IMG/VR virus record: IMGVR_UViG_3300031553_000010
Location: 1-41,886 of that record
Origin: a virus
Direction: 5' to 3' (one strand)
DNA: 41,886 nucleotides
Shown piece by piece: positions 1 to 7,146 of the stretch. Each line of letters begins with the position of its first letter. Positions within the stretch are counted from its first letter, which is position 1. The notes under the pieces were generated by a model, which saw only the letters and a list, made by a program, of their open reading frames with translations, did not search any database and was not told where the DNA came from. The position numbers were made by a program, and so were the translations under genes.

Positions 1-11
1 GATCAATGAGG
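1..11. repeat. terminal repeat marking circular closure
   Basis: The 11 bases GATCAATGAGG open the window and also close it (41876-41886). A chance match of this length is very unlikely, so the window is probably a circular molecule cut at an arbitrary point. The early gene order then runs unbroken across the junction. It does not look like a cos or long terminal repeat, because it lies inside a reading frame. Confidence 0.75.
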
Positions 12-19
12 CTCGATAG
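1..19 (+). CDS. last codons of the gene that wraps around the circle
   Basis: If the 11-base end repeat is merged, the reading frame that leaves the right edge (begun at 41583) continues here and stops at TAG 17-19 after reading Ile-Asn-Glu-Ala-Arg. The finished protein would be about 105 residues. This short tail is only weak evidence for the join by itself; the exact repeat is the stronger argument. Confidence 0.55.
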
Positions 20-129
20 TCGTGTCCGGATAAATTTTAAAAACGGAATGGAATATGGAATGTATTTGGTGGGTTGGGTAAAAAATCGCTTTTTCCTGCA
101 GGCGAAACGGCGGGTGAAAATGGCGACCA

Positions 130-2520
130 GTGGGTAAAGCATTGTCGTTGACGGAATCCGATCGTGAGTCGATCGCCCGGGAGTTGTTCGATGTCCGTGG
201 CGAACGGCAGGGGGATGAGCTGCATGGTCTGTGCCCGTTCCACGACGACAAGGATCCGTCGTTTTCGTACAATGTTGTCAAGGATGTGTATAACTGCTTC
301 AGCTGCCAGGTGCGCGGCGATCTGATCAGGCTGTGGTCGAAGGTCAAGGGGACCGGCAACGTCACCGATGATTTCAAGGAATTTTGTCGCAAGTATGGAC
401 TGCGGCTGGATGCCGAGCACGGCAAAAATGATGCGGCGGCACCGGCGGCGACCGGCGCGCAACCGGAAAAGAAAAAGCAGGCGGGCAAGCGGATCAGCCA
501 GGCGCAGATCGATGCGGCCTGGGCCGCCATGCCGGCGTTGCCGGAGGCCTGGATTGCCAGGCTCCAGGAGCAACGCGGGTGGACGGCCGATGCGATCAAC
601 GGGCTGGACCTGCGCATGCAGACGCGGCGGTGGGACAAGCGCACCGGTCAGGTGGCGGAGATCGAGCATGCCGACCGGATAGCCATCCCCGTGCGCGACA
701 GTGATGGGAAGCTGCGGAATATCCGGTGCTACAAGCCCGGCGCCCGGAAAATGAAAATATTTTCTTTTGGTCCGGGGATCGGCGGCGCCCGGCTGTTCCC
801 GGCCCGGCCGGCGCTGCCGGACAGTGTCGTGCTGGTAACCGAGGGCGAGGTGGACGCCATCTGCGCCGTCTCCCATGGATTTGACGCGATCACGCAGACC
901 AGTAAAACCAAGTTCTGGCCGGCGGATCAGGCCGCCGTCCTGGCCGGGCGTGACGTGGTGATTTGCTACGACTGCGACCAACCCGGCCAGCGGTACGCCG
1001 TGCATGCCGCCGAGAGTCTGGCGAAGGTTGCCCAGCGGGTCCGGCTGCTGACCTGGCCGAACTGGATGGGCCGCCAGGCGGACGGGGAATGGCCAAAAGA
1101 CCACGGCGAGGACCTGACTGATTTTTTTGTGAAACACGGCAAAAGCGCCGCCGACCTGCGGGCCCTGATCGATGCCGCCGAGCCGGTGGTCGTCGAGGAG
1201 ATGCGCAACGCCTGCGCGCTGGATTTTTTCGACAGCGGGCCGAACGGGCGGATGTCGTTTAAACCGCGGCTGCTGGCCGACCGGCTTTGCGCGGAGCTGG
1301 AGATCATCAGCGAGCCGGACACCGGTTTGATCCACCGCTGGAACGGCGCGTTTTTTGAGCGGTTCCCGGAGGATCATCTCGACGCCCGCGGCATCACCCT
1401 GCTGGGCGACGAGGCGCAGCAGTCGCGGGTGCGCGATGCTGTTTTCATGGCCAAACGGTTGTCCACGATGCCCCACGGCCGGACGCTCAACGACCGTGAA
1501 AACTGGGTGTGTACGATCAACGGCCAGCTCAACCTGCGCACGCTGGAGCTGGTGCCGCATCGCAAGGATTTTTATGCAAGCTACCAGTTGCCGGTGCGGT
1601 TCGAGCCGGACGCCGCCGGCCGCTGTGAGAGGTTCCTGCAGTATTTGGATGAGACCATCCAGACCCCGGGGCCCATCGCCCAGGTTCAAGAATTTTGCGG
1701 GTATGTTCTCACCCGGGAAATCCGCTTTGAGAAAGCCCTACTGTTATTAGGACCCGGCGCCGACGGCAAATCCAAGCTGATGAGCGTTTTAGAAGCATTG
1801 ACCGGGCCGGAAAACTGCTCGGCGGTGTCGTTCCAGGATCTTGAGGATCAGTTCCACCGGAGCAGCCTTTACGGCAAGATGCTCAACATCTCCACCGAAG
1901 TCGGCTCCAAAGCCATGGAGAGCGCCTATTTCAAAGCGATTGTCTCGGGCGATCCGATTTCGGCGGCCTTCAAGCATCAAAATGCCTTCCAGTTCCGGCC
2001 GTATTGTAAGCTCGTTTTCGCCGGCAACCGTCTCCCGCGGATCCTCGACAACAGTGACGGGCCGTTCCGGCGGTTGTTGCCGATCTCATTCAAGCGCCAG
2101 TTCTTAACCGACGGCGATCCGGATTTGCTTGAGAAGTTGATGGCCGAGCGGTCTGACATCTTTCAGTGGGCGCTGGTTGGATTACACCGGCTGTGGGAGC
2201 AGGGCGCTTTCACCGATTGCGACGAGACCCGGCAACTGATGATGGATCACCGGCGGGCCAACAACCCGGTGCTCTGTTTTGTTGAGGATGCCTGCATCAT
2301 CGACGCCAGGCAAACCGTTAAAAAACAGGAGCTTTACAAACAATATAAGCGATATGTCGACAGCAACGGCTATTCGATCATGGGCCGTGAGAACTTTTTT
2401 AGAGAGCTGTATTCGGCGGTGGCCAATCTCAAGCAGCATCGGCCACGCACGGCGACCAACGGGCGTGAATGTTACATCAACGGGATCGGGATCGATTTCG
2501 CCGACCAGGAGAACGGGTGA
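130..2520 (+). CDS. phage primase-helicase (CHC2 zinc finger, Toprim, D5/SF3 helicase)
   Basis: A 796-residue replication protein. Residues 35-60 hold a CHC2-type zinc finger (CPFHDD, then CFSC) that binds template for primer synthesis. Residues 232-285 are a Toprim core (VTEGEVDA and later YDCDQPG), the metal-binding primase active site. From about residue 400 there is a D5 N-terminal region, then an SF3 helicase with Walker A GPGADGKS near 541-548 and FAGNRLP and FRRLLPISF near 625-650. This order is that of P4 alpha-like and other phage primase-helicases. The start is GTG 130; TTG 142 is an alternative and neither has a strong ribosome site. The repeat array just downstream is a natural candidate for its origin, as in P4 where the alpha gene lies close to iterons. 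Confidence 0.95.
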   Translation: MGKALSLTESDRESIARELFDVRGERQGDELHGLCPFHDDKDPSFSYNVVKDVYNCFSCQVRGDLIRLWSKVKGTGNVTDDFKEFCRKYGLRLDAEHGKNDAAAPAATGAQPEKKKQAGKRISQAQIDAAWAAMPALPEAWIARLQEQRGWTADAINGLDLRMQTRRWDKRTGQVAEIEHADRIAIPVRDSDGKLRNIRCYKPGARKMKIFSFGPGIGGARLFPARPALPDSVVLVTEGEVDAICAVSHGFDAITQTSKTKFWPADQAAVLAGRDVVICYDCDQPGQRYAVHAAESLAKVAQRVRLLTWPNWMGRQADGEWPKDHGEDLTDFFVKHGKSAADLRALIDAAEPVVVEEMRNACALDFFDSGPNGRMSFKPRLLADRLCAELEIISEPDTGLIHRWNGAFFERFPEDHLDARGITLLGDEAQQSRVRDAVFMAKRLSTMPHGRTLNDRENWVCTINGQLNLRTLELVPHRKDFYASYQLPVRFEPDAAGRCERFLQYLDETIQTPGPIAQVQEFCGYVLTREIRFEKALLLLGPGADGKSKLMSVLEALTGPENCSAVSFQDLEDQFHRSSLYGKMLNISTEVGSKAMESAYFKAIVSGDPISAAFKHQNAFQFRPYCKLVFAGNRLPRILDNSDGPFRRLLPISFKRQFLTDGDPDLLEKLMAERSDIFQWALVGLHRLWEQGAFTDCDETRQLMMDHRRANNPVLCFVEDACIIDARQTVKKQELYKQYKRYVDSNGYSIMGRENFFRELYSAVANLKQHRPRTATNGRECYINGIGIDFADQENG

Positions 2521-2645
2521 TGTGGTCCAAATCCGACGGCGTGGAGGTTGATTTGGAGGATATACATGGCAAGAATTTACCACGAAACATCCCCGGTCAG
2601 AGCCAGGACATTTTTGGTCAGAGCGGGGTAACCAAAAATGTGTAA
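2520..2645 (+). CDS. small 41-residue protein coupled to the primase gene
   Basis: The ATG overlaps the primase stop (TGATG), a usual sign of translational coupling. The 41-residue product is polar and acidic at first (SDGVEVDLEDIHG) and shows no domain I know. Its second half is written across two GGTCAGAGC elements of the downstream repeat family, giving GQSQ and GQSG. It could be a real micro-gene or just an open frame left by the repeats. Confidence 0.4.
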   Translation: MWSKSDGVEVDLEDIHGKNLPRNIPGQSQDIFGQSGVTKNV

Positions 2646-2949
2646 TAATATCAAGCGCCGGTCAGGGTGGTCAGGGTGGTCAGGGGTATCTCGGCTTATC
2701 GCGCACGCGATCGCATAGCGCGCGCGTTATAAACGCGCATGTGTGCGCGCACATTAGCGCGTGTGCGCGGGAAACGCGCGTTTAAACGCGCGCGCTATGT
2801 GCGCGCGCGTCACACATTTCCCAGAAGCTATTTTATTGAAAATACCCCTGACCACCCTGACCAAGTAGTGGAAACGTTCGAAATCATAGGTTGAAATCCG
2901 GTCAGGGTGAAAAGTTTTCACCCTGACCAAAAATGTCCCCGCCCTGACC
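2595..2949. repeat. GGTCAGGGT repeat cluster, candidate replication origin
   Basis: Ten copies of a 9-bp word related to GGTCAGGGT. Direct copies start at 2595, 2616, 2660, 2669, 2678 (the last three in tandem) and 2900; inverted copies start at 2845, 2854, 2920 and 2941. They form nested inverted repeats: 2606-2621 pairs with 2923-2938 (16 bp), 2669-2689 with 2842-2862 (21 bp, perfect), and 2900-2928 is a 29-bp palindrome. The cluster lies right after the primase-helicase gene and encloses a CG-rich palindromic core. By analogy with P4, where the primase-helicase binds short iterons, this could be the lytic origin. Binding is inferred, not shown. Confidence 0.6.
2700..2820. repeat. CG-rich nested palindromes (possible cruciform or Z-DNA)
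   Basis: About 120 bp built almost entirely from alternating purine-pyrimidine words such as GCGCGC and TGTGCGCGCACA. Perfect elements include GCGATCGC 2707-2714, TGTGCGCGCACA 2742-2753, an 18-bp palindrome 2775-2792, and 15-bp arms 2714-2728 with 2785-2799. The segment is non-coding and flanked by the 21-bp inverted arms of the GGTCAGGGT cluster. It could extrude as a cruciform or form Z-DNA. Confidence 0.75.
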
Positions 2950-3020
2950 GGATATTTTTTAGACAGGGCCAAACATGGTCGTGGAAATAATTGGAACATA
3001 GGTGGAAACAGGGCCAAACC

Positions 3021-3173
3021 ATGCCAAAGCGGGTCTATCCGCCCTGGTCGATCGACCGCGCTGCTCCCGGCGCCCGGCAATCCAGGGATCCGGCCCCGCG
3101 GGCGTGGTGGTTTGGTTTTGGGCGGCGTGGGCTTGATATGGGGCAGGGGGGCGGCGGCAGGTGGCTGATATGA
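3021..3173 (+). CDS. small 50-residue protein, hypothetical
   Basis: An ATG at 3021 opens 50 codons of a basic, Arg- and Gly-rich product (MPKRVYPPWSIDRAAPGAR at the start). The stop overlaps the next start codon as ATGA, which suggests coupling and is the main reason to list it. The ribosome site is weak. A TTG at 2991 would lengthen it by ten residues. Its leader repeats the word CAGGGCCAAAC (2962 and 3008). No family is recognised. Confidence 0.35.
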   Translation: MPKRVYPPWSIDRAAPGARQSRDPAPRAWWFGFGRRGLDMGQGGGGRWLI

Positions 3174-3574
3174 ATCCGCTGGAAAAAATACGGCAAAAAT
3201 ACGGGCCGGCGGCGGGCGGTCCCGGGGCGGACGAGGATGACGGGCGGGAAGACCGGCATGCGGCTGATGATAAAAATGTTGTTGTGGCGAACGGATGGCG
3301 GGCGTGTGGCTCGATCGTCGCGTTGCGCGAGTATCTGGATGGGCACCCGGAATTGGGCGCCGTGGTCGGGCTGTCCGGCGGCGGCGTGGTAATCCGGTTC
3401 AATCCCGGCATCGACAACAGCAACGGCGGCGAGCGGATGCGTGCGGCATTCGAGGCGGCGGCCCTGCTGGTGGATGCCAAGCAAGACATCTTGCGGCTGG
3501 TGGCGGCCGGAGAGATGCGGATTCGCCGGTTCGATGAAATTGGTAAAACAAGCAAACCAAAGGAAACATCATGA
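3170..3574 (+). CDS. hypothetical early protein
   Basis: 134 residues from ATG 3170, chosen over GTG 3161 because AGGTGG sits five bases upstream. The first 40 residues are acidic, Gly/Ala-rich and probably disordered. The rest (from about residue 40) looks folded, with a possible helix around ALREYLDGHPEL and beta-rich VVGLSGGGVVIRFNPG. It ends with TCATGA overlapping the next open frame, so it belongs to the early operon. I do not recognise the family. Confidence 0.7.
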   Translation: MNPLEKIRQKYGPAAGGPGADEDDGREDRHAADDKNVVVANGWRACGSIVALREYLDGHPELGAVVGLSGGGVVIRFNPGIDNSNGGERMRAAFEAAALLVDAKQDILRLVAAGEMRIRRFDEIGKTSKPKETS

Positions 3575-3618
3575 GCGGAAAAAACATTGTAACTCACAAC
3601 AAAAAAAAGGAGAACAAA

Positions 3619-3987
3619 ATGAGAGAAATTAAAATTAAAACAACGAGGTTCACAAGAATTTTTGTAGCAGACGAACCTGGACAAGATGGTGCTTGCCACG
3701 AATATTACGTGCGCGATAACCATCCGGCAGATGATTTCCAGGGTGCAATGCCGTTCGCCGAAATAAGATTCCAAAACGGGCCAGTGAAAGAGTTCGGTGT
3801 GAATGGCTGTCATCAAGAAGACCTGATTGCCATCGTTATTGACCGGCTGCAATCATTCCAGGCCGGTGAACTTTCCTGCCGTGAAAATGACCTGGCGCTT
3901 ATAAAACTTGAAGAGGCCATGCAATGGCTGAACCATCGAACTAATGTGCGTATTGCGCGGGGCGTTGAAGGCACAAACAAAAAGTGA
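3619..3987 (+). CDS. tad1-like: Tad1-like anti-Thoeris protein (Acb2/Tad1 hairpin family)
   Basis: 122 residues from ATG 3619, preceded by AGGAG at a six-base spacing; the frame is open from 3571, but those 16 codons are low-complexity Lys/Asn. The N-terminal half is beta-rich (HEYYV, AEIRFQNGPVKEFGVNG). The C-terminal half is two helices, EDLIAIVIDRLQSF and then a long helix around residues 87-115 containing CREN, KLEEAMQWLNHRT and RIARGVEGT. That pattern matches my memory of phage Tad1 proteins, which bind the cyclic ADP-ribose signals made by Thoeris ThsB and so block ThsA. The assignment is from memory of the family, with no search. Its place in the early operon, expressed before defence acts, fits. 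Confidence 0.62.
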   Translation: MREIKIKTTRFTRIFVADEPGQDGACHEYYVRDNHPADDFQGAMPFAEIRFQNGPVKEFGVNGCHQEDLIAIVIDRLQSFQAGELSCRENDLALIKLEEAMQWLNHRTNVRIARGVEGTNKK

Positions 3988-4133
3988 GCCACAACGAAGT
4001 CCTTTTTTTGGGCGGCAAACCGGATTCCAGCCAGGAGCGCCGGCGGAATCCGGTCGACTATCCCGAGGCGTCAGGATCGGGGGGGCCTGCACCGCCCGCC
4101 GCAACCGTGGACGATGACGATATCCCGTTCTGA
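3984..4133 (+). CDS. 49-residue peptide ending in an SSB-type acidic tip
   Basis: GTG 3984 overlaps the stop of the Tad1-like gene (GTGA). The peptide is Pro/Gly-rich and apparently unstructured, and ends in VDDDDIPF. That tip is the hallmark of single-stranded-DNA-binding protein, the tail that docks RecQ, RecO, PriA, ExoI and the polymerase chi subunit. There is no OB fold here and none elsewhere in the window that I can see. It could be a free-standing SSB tail mimic that recruits or blocks host repair enzymes, a tail in search of a missing domain, or the remnant of a recombination protein. Confidence 0.55.
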   Translation: MSHNEVLFLGGKPDSSQERRRNPVDYPEASGSGGPAPPAATVDDDDIPF

Positions 4134-4160
4134 CGAGGACAACCCATGGACGAGAAAAAT

Positions 4161-4658
4161 TTACGGCTGATTGCCTGCCTCAAGTTCGCCTCCCAGAAGT
4201 GGCTTGCAATGGTCATCAATCGCCCCGGCGTCCTGATAGTCTACGCCTCCCCGCCATCCGGCCGCCCATATTTCCAGGCAAATGATCTGGAAACGGGTCA
4301 GTCCCGCTATTTTGGCATTCATCGCGCCGGACTGGATATCCCATTTTTCCTCGAACTGGCCGGGATACAAGTTAAAAGAATCGTGCACGGAAAACGGGAG
4401 GTGTTGCCCGGCCAATCCGTGCGATCCATATGTCATCAGCGCGGCGACGCCGTTCAGTACATCGATCATCATGCAAAGCTCGCCCCGCGTGAATTTGCCG
4501 CGCATTTCCGCCAGGGACTGCCGGTAAATGATCGGGAGGGATTCCAGCGTCCAGGTAGCGCCGGCATTGAGGGTGTTGAAGTGCCGCTCATACCATTTGG
4601 CGGTGTTGATGTTGATTTTCGGGGCCGTGGCCCGCATTTCATCGGATTTTTTTTGCAT
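4161..4658 (-). CDS. conserved phage protein of unknown function
   Basis: 165 residues, leftward, with GAGAGGAAT in front of the ATG at 4658. The sequence TLNAGATWTLESLPIIYRQSLAEMRGKFTRGELCMMIDVLNG (in two parts, residues 28-70) is helix-rich and resembles conserved proteins I have seen in proteobacterial prophages, none with a known role. It follows the 344-residue gene on the same strand with a 69-bp gap and probably shares its promoter at 5850-5878. An overlapping rightward frame of 566 codons on the other strand is treated as a shadow. Confidence 0.75.
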   Translation of the reverse strand: MQKKSDEMRATAPKININTAKWYERHFNTLNAGATWTLESLPIIYRQSLAEMRGKFTRGELCMMIDVLNGVAALMTYGSHGLAGQHLPFSVHDSFNLYPGQFEEKWDIQSGAMNAKIAGLTRFQIICLEIWAAGWRGGVDYQDAGAIDDHCKPLLGGELEAGNQP

Positions 4659-4727
4659 GATTCCTCTCTTTCGTTAGTATCCGCATTGGCTGCAGATGAT
4701 TTTGATCGCCATTCCCGGGCGCGTGTA

Positions 4728-5762
4728 TCAATCACTGGTGGACATTCCACGTTCGGATCGCCTGGCAATTACGATGCGGCGCCAGCAGGAGCCGTCCAGG
4801 TAGATCGGCGGGTGTTGGCCGGCGGTGTGGATCAGGAAACCGCTGCGAACATGCAGGCTTCCGTTGTCGTAGCACTCACCAACGAAGCGGTGGCGGGAAT
4901 GCCCACCGCCGATCGGGATATCACAATCATCACCGGTGACGTTTTTCAGGTGGCTGGGCGCCACGCCGACGTCCCCTTGGCGGGCGATAATGACGGCGCC
5001 GGACCAGATCCAGTTATGGGCGCCGGCGACGGTGACGACATTGTGGCTGACTTGGTGGGCAAATGCTGTGCCCGAATCGTTTTGGCCGATCAAGTAGCGA
5101 TCCGATCGATAACCCGGAAACCAAGCGGACGATTTTGCGTAAACACGTTTGCGGGCATGTTCGACCACGGCCAACACCGGCGGCAGGCCGTTGTAAAGGG
5201 CGAGACCATCGCCGTAAATGATATCTATGACATGGATTTCGTGGTGGTCGCCGCGGCCGGAATCGAAACCATCATTGGCCAGGCCGGCGCAATGGGCGAT
5301 GGTGACCGCTACTTGCCGGGCTTCATAATCGGTCATCCATTTGCGACTCGGTATTCTTGCCACCGGCCGGGACGTGGCAATCGCCCGCTGTTTAGCGATT
5401 TCGGCCAGGCGGTTATAGGCTGCATCGGCGGACGGGGTGGGGTTTTTCACCAGCCGTTTTTCCTCGCGCCGGCACGCGGCCAGGAATTTTTGCCGGTAGT
5501 TTTTATCGTCCCGGGCGCGCTTGGCCGCGGGGTTGGATTTGCGGGCCTGGACCGCGTTTTTCCAGGATGTTTCAACATTCCACCCCGATCGCCGGACCCC
5601 GCCATCGTATTCGCGCAGCGGCTGGAATCGTTCGTGGTCGCGTACAGGCCGGTGGGCCAGCAAATATTTAATTGCTCCCTTGCGGGTCGTTGCCGTGCTG
5701 CCGGCGGCCTGCGCCTCGCTGACCATATCTCTTGTTTTGTTGCTGATATCGATGCTATTCAT
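4728..5762 (-). CDS. conserved phage protein with a C-terminal GHSHR-type domain
   Basis: 344 residues, leftward, with AGGAGG eight bases before ATG 5762. The first 120 residues are basic and helical. The middle (YLIGQND, AHNWIWSGAVIIARQGDVGV) and the end (GGGHSRHRFVGE, then HPPIYLDGSCWRRIVIARR) resemble a domain found in many phage and actinobacterial proteins where a GD(V/I) strand is followed by a GHxH element and an H-PPI-L-G strand. I know no established function. Promoter, leader and ribosome site all lie upstream on the same strand, so this is an independently controlled cassette between the early and late modules. Confidence 0.75.
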   Translation of the reverse strand: MNSIDISNKTRDMVSEAQAAGSTATTRKGAIKYLLAHRPVRDHERFQPLREYDGGVRRSGWNVETSWKNAVQARKSNPAAKRARDDKNYRQKFLAACRREEKRLVKNPTPSADAAYNRLAEIAKQRAIATSRPVARIPSRKWMTDYEARQVAVTIAHCAGLANDGFDSGRGDHHEIHVIDIIYGDGLALYNGLPPVLAVVEHARKRVYAKSSAWFPGYRSDRYLIGQNDSGTAFAHQVSHNVVTVAGAHNWIWSGAVIIARQGDVGVAPSHLKNVTGDDCDIPIGGGHSRHRFVGECYDNGSLHVRSGFLIHTAGQHPPIYLDGSCWRRIVIARRSERGMSTSD

Positions 5763-5802
5763 GGGTTTAGCCTCCTGTTCCCCAAAATGGGGGGCCGTTT
5801 GT

Positions 5803-5837
5803 GCCCCGTCCGGGTTGGATCCGGCCGGGGCTTTTTT
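5803..5837 (+). terminator. intrinsic terminator, rightward
   Basis: An 11-position stem with one mismatch (5803-5813 with 5821-5831, GC-rich) and a seven-base loop is followed directly by six T on the plus strand. It would stop rightward transcription coming from the early module, antisense to the leftward cassette, before it reaches the terminase genes. On the minus strand no T-run follows, so there it is only a leader hairpin. Confidence 0.75.
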
Positions 5838-5849
5838 ATCGTATAGCCC

Positions 5850-5878
5850 AATATAGTAAATGTTTTAAACATTGTCAA
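5850..5878 (-). promoter_or_regulatory. sigma-70 promoter with palindromic operator in the spacer
   Basis: Read leftward: TTGACA (5878-5873), a 17-bp spacer, then TATATT (5855-5850). The spacer and part of the -35 box carry the palindrome AATGTTTAAAACATT (5859-5873), well placed for a dimeric repressor. It should drive the two leftward genes ending at 4161. A promoter of identical boxes and spacing, also holding a palindrome, lies at 13099-13127. Confidence 0.8.
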
Positions 5879-5895
5879 GCATTTTTTTAAATAAT

Positions 5896-6669
5896 ATGCA
5901 AATAAGCGTCAAATACATAGAATCGTTAAAAGATAAAATATCGGCCGATGATTACACGCGGGTGGCGGCGCTGTTCCAGGGCGAAGTGGACGCCATGAAA
6001 CGGCATATCGCCGACAACTCGCCGGCCAACCTACGGGCCTGGCAGGCGGCGCGCAACGCCCTGGAAAAGATGCTGCACGGTCTGGGGCTGGATGATGTCG
6101 ATCAATCCGGACCGGAGGTCATCGGGTCCGTGGCCGATCTGGCGCGCTGGTTGGCCGATGAGGGGTATTGCGCCGCCGGCCGGGACGTGCCGATCAAAAA
6201 ATCCAAGGTTTACGTGGATCAGAAAAAGGGGTTGCTCAAGGCGACGGACACCAGGGCCATCACCATGACCGAAGCCATGGCGTATGTGGCCCGGGCGATG
6301 CTGTCCAAAACGACGGTGACCCGGGCCGACGAGACCGAGGATCTGGCGGTGCAGAAAATGCGGGCCGAGCTGCGGATATCCATTGCACGTTACGAGCGGT
6401 ACGAGTGGGAAAACGAGCGGGACCAGGAGCGGTATCGTAAAATCGAGGACTTCGAGCTGGAGCTGGCCATGCAGACGGCGGCCCTGGATGCCGGTTTCCG
6501 GCATTTGGTGCGACAAAGCGCGGCGGAGGTGGTGCAACTTGTGGGCGGGGATGTGAAAAAGGCGGATCTGATCCGCGAGTATTTTTATCCGCGGTTGGAT
6601 GAGTTGATGGATGCGTTCGCGCGGATGAAGGAGCTTAACATCGTTGTCGACCGGCAAATAGGGAGCTGA
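5896..6669 (+). CDS. terminase small subunit (putative)
   Basis: 257 residues from ATG 5896; no good ribosome site is visible, and the frame is open from a TTG at 5872. The segment VADLARWLADEGYCAAGRDVPIKKSKVYVD (about residues 78-107, in parts) looks like the winged-helix DNA-recognition region of phage small terminases that begins with a W/LADEGY helix, followed by a long charged helical region with many Glu/Arg. Small terminase recognises the packaging site and hands DNA to the large subunit. Position, just before the large terminase gene with only small genes between, supports the call. Confidence 0.65.
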   Translation: MQISVKYIESLKDKISADDYTRVAALFQGEVDAMKRHIADNSPANLRAWQAARNALEKMLHGLGLDDVDQSGPEVIGSVADLARWLADEGYCAAGRDVPIKKSKVYVDQKKGLLKATDTRAITMTEAMAYVARAMLSKTTVTRADETEDLAVQKMRAELRISIARYERYEWENERDQERYRKIEDFELELAMQTAALDAGFRHLVRQSAAEVVQLVGGDVKKADLIREYFYPRLDELMDAFARMKELNIVVDRQIGS

Positions 6670-6670
6670 A

Positions 6671-6943
6671 ATGGAAAAGAGAAAATACGTGCATGGTTTG
6701 GTTTGCAAGTGCGGGAAAATTTATCCGCAACACCATCCGTTTTGGCCATTTCCTCCACCGGATTTTTGCCCATGTTGCGGAACAACTCGAGCAGATATGT
6801 CCCGGGAGGTTGTTGTCGAAGTTTGGTGGCAGACAGGAAGGTTTTACAAAACTGATCGCGTCATCTACGAGAAAAAAGGAGCTGAAAAAATGACCAAAAT
6901 CGAGACAAGTGTGGAATTTGGGAAAAAGTACAGGGATGTGTAA
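6671..6943 (+). CDS. small zinc-ribbon-like protein
   Basis: 90 residues, GGGAG just before ATG 6671, one base after the previous stop. CKC (residues 12-14) and CPCCG (33-37) could make one zinc knuckle. The rest is beta-like with many aromatic residues. No function is known; small Zn-binding genes of this kind are common between phage terminase subunits. Confidence 0.6.
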   Translation: MEKRKYVHGLVCKCGKIYPQHHPFWPFPPPDFCPCCGTTRADMSREVVVEVWWQTGRFYKTDRVIYEKKGAEKMTKIETSVEFGKKYRDV

Positions 6944-6986
6944 CTATCTGTATGCGCGAGTGCAGCAATTTTAGAAAGGGGGCAAT

Positions 6987-7127
6987 ATGTTTTTCCGTCG
7001 TCTCGCTTGTCTGTTCGGGTTTCACAACTGGGGGGGCTGGTCGGAAGTCCGCGATGTGCGCGACGGCCGCCGTATATTCCGGCAGCGTCAATGCGTGGTC
7101 TGCGCGAAAAAAGATATCGCTTGCTGA
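6987..7127 (+). CDS. small 46-residue phage protein
   Basis: ATG 6987 has AAAGGGGG at good distance. The start MFFRRLACLFGFHNWGGW followed by a basic stretch and CVVC near the end is typical of a widespread family of tiny phage proteins (hydrophobic start, GFHxW, C-terminal CxxC). Function unknown. The same bases are also open in the large-terminase frame from 6952, but that extension lacks a ribosome site. Confidence 0.6.
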   Translation: MFFRRLACLFGFHNWGGWSEVRDVRDGRRIFRQRQCVVCAKKDIAC

Positions 7128-7146
7128 AATCATGAGGACTGATCAC

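Noticed and set aside
37-1689. Long leftward open frame opposite the primase gene
   Set aside because: It mirrors the primase codons, is Pro/Arg-rich with no domain, and has no ribosome site; the plus frame has clear primase motifs.
4674-4712. 12-codon leftward frame MAIKIICSQCGY between the two leftward genes
   Set aside because: It has a zinc-knuckle look (CSQC) but is too short and has no ribosome site.
4146-5846. 566-codon rightward frame over the leftward cassette
   Set aside because: The leftward frames have ribosome sites and a near-consensus promoter, and their proteins look natural; this frame looks like an antisense shadow.
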